The notes under the pieces were generated by a model. It searched no databases. It was given only the letters and a program-made list of their open reading frames with translations, and was not told the origin of the DNA. Below, in pieces: positions 57,951 through 64,000 of a stretch of 64,000 bases of DNA. Numbering within the stretch: the first letter of the stretch is position 1; each line of letters starts with the position of its first letter. The position numbers and the translations under genes were made by a program. Origin of the DNA: Neurospora intermedia (lineage: Eukaryota; Ascomycota; Sordariomycetes; Sordariales; Sordariaceae); assembly GCA_037102815.1 (NCBI GenBank), contig BTPP01000005.1:248001-312000 (forward strand), written 5' to 3'.

Positions 57951-58716
57951 GTAGGTGGGTAGTTTGTCAACGGGGCAGATGATGTGAGGGAGGTAAGAAG
58001 GGGATTGTTGGGGACGAGGTGAAATTGTTAAAGTTGTTGGGTTGGTTTGTGTCGGGGAGTTTTCGTCTGTTAGTTTCAGGTTCGGGGGGTCGATTGGGGC
58101 TGCAGATAGAATGATACCTGTGTAGGTCGTTCTGAAATAGTAGACTGTCATCAGTTGGTTGTCTCATGATTTGTTGTTGGTGGTCAGTGTTGAATTGGTA
58201 CCGGTTTTTAGCTGATCTGGGTATTATTGACTTTGTATCCCTGACCTTGATTAAGTGTGATACTCGAGATCTCGACGCTTTTCACCAGCGATATCAACAG
58301 TCAGCAATGATCTTTTCAGTGCCGTAGTAAACCGTATATGATGTAGTTTGTCCAAGGCAAATTCTCCACCATTTATGAAATGGAACTGACAGCATGAAAC
58401 TATTCTATCTCCTTGAATGGAAAGACATCGGAGATAACCTTGACAACATAGCATGGAAAGAGCCACAACAACGGAAAGCAACGTAAAGTAAGAATTAATT
58501 GTTGATTTGAAGCCCTCCAGTTTTACTTTTCAACCAAAAACGCCTTGGCAGCTTGCGCAAACAACAAGTAGGTAAACAGCAAAGTAGCAACACAAAAGAA
58601 AACACCACTATGCTCCACACCGAATGCCCGATGGATATCTAAGAGAGAACATTGACAAATCATCCCCTTTTCGTATTCTAACCAACAACCACAAAAAACA
58701 CCGAATCCCGCCTCGC
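57951..58716. other. convergent 3' region, nothing recognised
   Basis: Between the ends of the protease and Has1 genes. It should contain both 3' untranslated regions; no gene was seen. Confidence 0.5.
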
Positions 58717-60530
58717 TTAGTGGCGGTTCTGCTTCGGCTGGCTACCATACGCTCTCCTGCTCGTCTGCTTCTTGTCACGCGACATGCTGGAGGCCAGGGT
58801 AATGTCTACCCTGGGAGGAGTGGAGAAGCCGAAGGACTGTTTTTTTGGTTTGTTAGTGAGCGTTCCACTGTGCAAACTGAAAAAAAGAGGAAAACGGGTG
58901 TAAAAAAACATACCTTGGCCACCTTGACCAAGTCAAGCTTGTGGATATCAAACACCGACCGCAAACTGTGCGAAGCATAGGCGTGGAGATACGACCTGTA
59001 ACCGTCCTTGGCGCTCTGGTTAAGGTAGTAGTTCTGGCCGATCAGCTTCTCCAGCTGGGACTGAACGTTGAGAATCTTGCTCTTGGGGAAATCGTATTCC
59101 ACCACGGGGACCTTGGCGGCCTTGAGATGGGCGAGGAAACCCAACTCGTTGGGCTGGAGGAAGAGCAGCGAACGGCCCTTGGTGTTGTTACCACGGGCGG
59201 TACGACCGACGCGGTGAATGTAGTCGCGCGGGTCATCAGGAGGATCGAACTGGACGATCCAGTCAACGGCGGGGATATCGAGACCACGGGCGGCAACGTC
59301 CGTGCAGATGAGGGTGCCCTGCTTGGCGTTGCAGAATTCGAAGAAGGTGTTTGTGCGCTTCTGCTGCTTCTGCTTGCCGTGGAGATCGAGAACCTGGAGA
59401 TCGATGTACTGGAGCAGTTCGGAGTAGTACTTGACCGAGTTGCAGGACGAGAAGAAGACAATGACCTTCTTCTTCTGCATCTTCTTGAGGAAAGAGAAGA
59501 GGAGCAGGAAGCGCTTGTCGGCGTCGACAACGACGTAGCCCTGGTCCAGACCCTCGACCGTGCTGAACTGCTTCTCCTCATCGACGTTGACGTACAGAGG
59601 ACCGGGACGGAGCGAGATACGGGCGAGATCCTCAACCTTGGTGGTTTGTGTGGCAGAGAAGAGCATAGTCTGACGGTCCTCCTTGGGCAGGATCTTGATG
59701 ATCTGGCGCATTTCGTCCTCGAAACCGATCTCGAGAATACGGTCGGCCTCGTCGATGATGAGCGATCGCATGTTCTTGAACACGAAGGGGGTGTTTTGCA
59801 GGTGATCGAGCAGACGACCGGGGGTAGCAATGAGCAGGTTGACGCCCTTGCCCAGCTTCTCGGCCTCGGCACGACGGTTGGCACCACCGATGACGACGCC
59901 GTATGTTTGGGAGTGGTTCTTCATGAGCTCGCGGGCGACGCCGAAGATCTGGAGGGCCAATTCGCGGGTAGGCGTGACAACGATGGCGCCGGTACCGTTT
60001 CTCGGCTTGAAGCGCAAGGAGCTGAGCATTTCGATGGCGGGGATGAGGAAGGCGAGGGTCTTGCCGGAACCGGTCTTGGCCGCACCGAGGACATCCTTGC
60101 CGGCGAGAAGAGGGGGGATACCTCTCCTCTGGATCTCGGTCATCTTGGTGAAGCCCATTTCGGCAATGGCCTTCATGGTCTTGTCGGACAGGTTGAGCTC
60201 GGAGAAGTCGGTGGCATTGGTCGCGATGGAGGGGGCGATGAGGGAGTCGTTGGTCTTTGTGAGTTCGTCGCCGGCCTCAGCGTCCTTGTCGTCGCTGTCC
60301 TCCTTGTCCTCGTTACCGGTGGGGATGACCTCGTCGCCATCTTGTTGTTCCTCCGCCTTTTGGGCATCGTTCTCCTCCTCGGGGGTGGTGTCCTCGACGA
60401 CCTCTTCGGCGGCCTTCTTCTCCTTCTTGTCCTTCTTCACCTTCTTGGTCTTCTTGTCGGTGGCGGCACCATCTTCGGTCGCAATCTTGGCGTCCTTGAG
60501 CTTGCGCTTCTTGCTGAGTTCGGAAGCCAT
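58717..60530 (-). CDS. has1: DEAD-box ATP-dependent RNA helicase Has1
   Basis: Two exons, 60530-58914 and 58836-58717, 578 residues; the 77-nt intron is phase 0. The Lys/Glu-rich N-terminus carries nuclear localisation-like runs. Helicase motifs follow in order: Q motif (F...[13 protein letters not shown]), [32 protein letters not shown] in [16 protein letters not shown], and the second domain with [20 protein letters not shown] and HRVGRTARG. The C-terminal block [13 protein letters not shown] and the last exon [11 protein letters not shown] are characteristic of Has1, which unwinds RNA in the nucleolus during assembly of both ribosomal subunits. The ATG at 60530 is preferred over upstream non-conserved sequence. 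Confidence 0.95.
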
Positions 60531-61665
60531 CGTGGACGGCGTGGAGGGGTTGTGTCGGTGGGTGGTTGCGATACTCTGGGAAAAGGGCGTCGCAATGGTT
60601 CCGTTCAAATTCCCAGGCGACTCTGTTATCCTTCCTTCCTCTGCCTTCTCTTTCGCTGGGGATTTTTTTCTTATCGCTTGTTCGATAACCAGGGATTACA
60701 CCGGGCGGTGAAAATTTTGCCAATTCTGCCCTCTTCTCCTGGGTGAGAACCTGGTCTGTGCGCTACAGCCGTCCCATGGCTGACCCCACTTTTGACTGCA
60801 GATCAGCCGAACCCCAGAACCCCAATTGTCTTCCCAATTGCTTGTGAGAGTCGAGAACTGAACTCGTCCATTTCCTCTCATCTTCAAATCTGGATCATGT
60901 TGTTTCCATCGGTATTCATACAATGTTACAATCACGATATACTCAGCATAACCGCGCTTACTCGGTCCTTCATGTGTGAAGTCCCTCTCACGGAATTAGG
61001 CTCTGGATGTCATCCATGGCGGCATTGCTCTACATTGCGGATATTTAAAATGCTGTACACAACCTCCGAGATCCTGGCATTGCAGCATTCCTCTTATGTT
61101 ACAGTTCTGTTTCGAAAGTTCAGTGGATTGAAACAGACCAGTCAATGGCCTGGTGGACTTTTCAGTTCCCGTCTAGTGGACGACTTCGAAGGTCTTGACA
61201 AAAGTCCGAAGTCAGACTACGGGTTGCCCTGATACATGATAGATTATTCGAGTCAGCTGGAAATCAACCCCGTTCGTGGAACACAGGACCGTAGACGCTT
61301 CTGCTGCACTCAGGAGCGTAACGTATCAAGATGTTTCTCCTGATGTCTTGTGTTGTTAGGGGAGTGGGTAGGGGAATGGTTGGCGGCGGGCCAGGCGATG
61401 GGAGGAGGATGTCGAAAAGAGAGAAAAAAAGAAGAAGAAAAAAGGACAAAGAAAAATGTGGACTTACAGCTACCGGGTTCGGACGCGTAGCGTACATGAG
61501 AGCCGGGGGACACAGGTGGAAGGAGGGGGGTCACACAAACGTGCCCGCTGCACCAACCTACCAGCTTGCCACGAAAGTCACCTCGGGAGAAGTAATACAT
61601 ATACCCTACAATAAGGGCTGGATTGCAGTTCAAGTCTGGATGCTATTGAGAGAGATCTTCGCACT

Positions 61666-61667
<2 letters not shown>

Positions 61668-61724
<57 letters not shown>
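61668..61724. repeat. 57-base T homopolymer
   Basis: An uninterrupted run of 57 T. On the minus strand it is an A57 tail following a stretch with two protein-like frames, as a retroposed copy would have; no target-site duplication was found. Confidence 0.9.
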
Positions 61725-61725
<1 letters not shown>

Positions 61726-63427
61726 ATAATGTCGGCCTGATACATTCTTGGGTCCCTCGAATGGCCATATCCCTTCGAATTCCTTCAAGTTCCCAAGGCT
61801 GACGGGATGCTATCTTGGTCACGTCGGAAGTAACAACACCTTCATTACCTTTAAAGATGATCATTTTTCATCAAGTTAGCTGAGTCGCAAGTATGGCTCG
61901 GTCCTTGGCTCACTGCTGCCTTGGGTCGCATCATTCCACGGTCTGAAGCCGAGAATGGTGCCATGGAATGGGAGGTATCAGCACGGAAGTTGATTTCAAC
62001 CATATAATCTGGTCCCATGGCCTTGATCTTCAACACTCGCTCAACACCACGGACAGGCACCACGGAAACAATCCAGAAGGCATCCCGTAACATAAACTCG
62101 GACAAGAACTTCTGGCTCTGGATCAGAAACCTCGTTTTTTGTCAAATTTCCATGCACGCTGTATCTCACTCCCCCGTCTTTCCGCTGCCAAGTGGTGCCC
62201 CAGGAGGTGTAGACACGGCTCAAGCCGATCGGGCTGGTCATTTGGCTTCGAATTGACTAGCTCCCGCTTGCCCCCCTTGCGATTGACTTTGGCTAGTAAA
62301 CAAGGCATGGGGTCTCGAGCTACGTATAAGCCTTGCTTGTAGGGCTGGACTGCGGGAGCAGAGGACATGGATGGAACAAGTAAGGGGAGATGTCATTGGA
62401 TCATTCTTTGCTTGCCATAACAACCGATAGGTAGACCATAAGACTTGCTCGTCTGTAAAGGGTTTCATTCGATGGACCTCATCAACGCCAAACATCAATG
62501 CTTGGTTGATCTTGCCTGGTCATACGAGCATCTCCTAGTAGAGGTACGTAGGTAGATTATACACTACACAAACACTGACTAAACCTGTAAGCTTTGGCAG
62601 CATGAACCTGGAGACATTTACATGGAACCACTACCAGTCACCACTCCAAAACCAAAAAAAAAGCCGTTCTTTCTTCTTGCCACTCTTGTCAGCCAGCCCT
62701 GTAAGCACCTAGGTAAGCTTCCCTATGATTTTGTACAAGTACCTATGTAGTCCTGGCACACCCGAATAGTTAACCGGCTTGGCGTCGAATTAAGCTTGGC
62801 ATACCCAGGGTTAAAGGAACGATCCGAACCCGAACGGACAAGTCGTCGGTTCGTCGGTTCGTCGGTTGGAAGATCACCTCCCATCCCCCTTGGCTTGGGA
62901 AGTAGTGTAAATTGCTAGGCGTCACTTGACCTGAAGAGAAAAAAAAAAAATAGGGGTCCGTCATTTCAGGTACCCGCGGCATGTTGCTGAAAACCTGTTT
63001 CAGTTGGAGCAGCGGATAGGGACAATTTCCAGACAAGAACATAGGAATTTGGTTAATCGGCTTCGAATCAACAATTTACATACCTAAAATAGCCAGGGCC
63101 TGCCTGCGGGTAGGGCAGCGTACTGTATACACTGTCCTTACTTTTTCGTGACAGTGATATCTCCACTTGGAAGAGGCTCATCACCTCATTTGTTCAGCCT
63201 CAAACAAGTAGTATAAAACATCAGGAGCTCATGTGTGTTTTCTAAAGAATCGACGTCGGAAGGGGAGCAAATGGACATGAAGACGGGGGGATTGGTTTAA
63301 GTACGTAGGTAGCTAGGGGAAGTGTGACGGTCCCTTGTTGTTAAGTAAATACCTTCTGTTGCAACTGAGTTCACACGTTAAAGGTAGTCCTGTTGAAGCT
63401 AAATCCAAGCCCTCAGTAAACGGAACC

Positions 63428-63450
63428 GACAGACAGACAGACAGACAGAC
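63428..63450. repeat. ACAG tetranucleotide repeat
   Basis: About five and a half GACA units in tandem; a simple microsatellite. Confidence 0.85.
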
Positions 63451-64000
63451 AACATCTCAGCCTGAATTCTCTTTGTAAACTTCCTTGTTTCCATGCTGTC
63501 GTTAATTCGTTGTGTACAAGTCGTGCGTACGTGTAATTCTCGTTTGGGAACGAATGAACTGGGCGCGGGATGTTGCCAGTCTCCACAAGACTATTTCCCC
63601 CTGACAGCTGAGTGGATTCAGCGCACAGCATTCATTCTTTTACACCGCCCTGATGCCTTCCCAAAAAAGAAATGAGATCCCAAAAACACTTCTTCAGGGT
63701 CCGTCGACAAAAAGTGAATTTGGCGAATTTGGGGTTTCGGTCATATGACCGCTTCATCGTTCCCGCCCATTTTGAGGAGGGAGAGTCATGTGAACTGAAC
63801 ACTTGGGGGTTGTAAGTTTCAGAAGTGCAGGCAGGGCAGGAACTGCACCGCCATCTTCCACCTTTCCGCGGGGTCGAATGCTGCTTATGTCGGAGAATTA
63901 ATCTTCAGGCGGGCACCTCTTTCCTAACCTGCCTCCCTGCCCCCGCTGAAGTTTCGGGCGAAATCGATGCGTGAGAACCGTAATGGCTTCACTCCCACTT

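Larger units (their letters stand above)
60531..64000. other. gene-poor right end, 3.5 kb
   Basis: Upstream region of has1 followed by sequence with no supported gene. A 57-base T run lies at 61668-61724, and two minus-strand open frames next to it (61851-62105 and 61643-61864) read like protein but match nothing I recognise and may be a relic. Other simple repeats are present (CGGTTCGT units near 62846-62870, ACAG units near 63428-63450). No tRNA or transposon could be named. The window ends in this region. Confidence 0.4.

Noticed and set aside
58941-60746. 601-codon plus-strand frame opposite has1
   Set aside because: An antisense shadow produced by the codon bias of the has1 reading frame; Leu/Glu/Gly-rich with no real motif.
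60792-61232. 146-codon plus-strand frame upstream of has1
   Set aside because: No recognisable domain, overlaps the likely has1 promoter, and composition looks noncoding.
61331-61726. 131-codon plus-strand frame ending in poly-Phe
   Set aside because: Its end is only the T homopolymer and the rest has no domain.

Overview
The window is nuclear DNA of a filamentous ascomycete, most likely a Sordariomycete and probably Sordariales (Neurospora-like). Supporting signs are short introns of about 50-126 nt with GTAAGT-type donors and CTAAC/CTGAC branch points, HET-domain heterokaryon-incompatibility genes, Zn2Cys6 regulators, secreted plant cell wall hydrolases, and scattered CCTAGGTA-type motifs. 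The species cannot be fixed from sequence alone. I see 15 probably intact protein genes, 2 genes with an unresolved reading-frame conflict, 1 short-chain dehydrogenase with two in-frame stops, and 1 tRNA.

Layout. 1-1.8 kb: AT- and TpA-rich degraded repeat. 1.8-4.6 kb: HET plus ankyrin protein. 4.9-20.4 kb: a nutrition block with an oligopeptide transporter (OPT), type D feruloyl esterase, GH54 arabinofuranosidase, APH-fold kinase-like protein, Zn2Cys6 regulator, an AnmK-type sugar kinase and an MFS sugar transporter. 20.8-21.7 kb: small secreted protein with a frame conflict. 23.2-30.5 kb: a six-exon gene for a 2320-residue protein fusing a UPF1/ZNFX1-like SF1 helicase, an NFX1-like Cys/His segment, a coiled coil and three CbbX/SpoVK-type AAA+ ATPase domains. 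31.9-33.9 kb: a fungal family often mislabelled as geranylgeranyl pyrophosphate synthetase. 34.4 kb: intron-containing tRNA-Arg. 35.2-37.4 kb: second HET gene. 38.8-39.7 kb: QGY-rich glycine-zipper protein. 40.5-43.1 kb: 860-residue protein of unknown function. 43.9-45.0 kb: SDR pseudogene. 45.3-48.6 kb: third HET gene. 50.3-52.3 kb: triple-KH RNA-binding protein. 56.1-58.0 kb: secreted aspartic protease. 58.7-60.5 kb: DEAD-box helicase Has1. 60.5-64 kb: no gene seen, but a 57-base T run.

Working together: the feruloyl esterase (releases ferulate from arabinose side chains), the arabinofuranosidase (removes arabinose) and the sugar transporter would form an arabinoxylan-use group, perhaps controlled by the nearby Zn2Cys6 factor; this is inference from proximity. 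Three HET genes in 47 kb suggest a self/non-self recognition neighbourhood. Housekeeping RNA genes (KH protein, Has1) occupy the right side. Exon coordinates are my own hand-made splice models; phases were checked for every gene with a stated total length.
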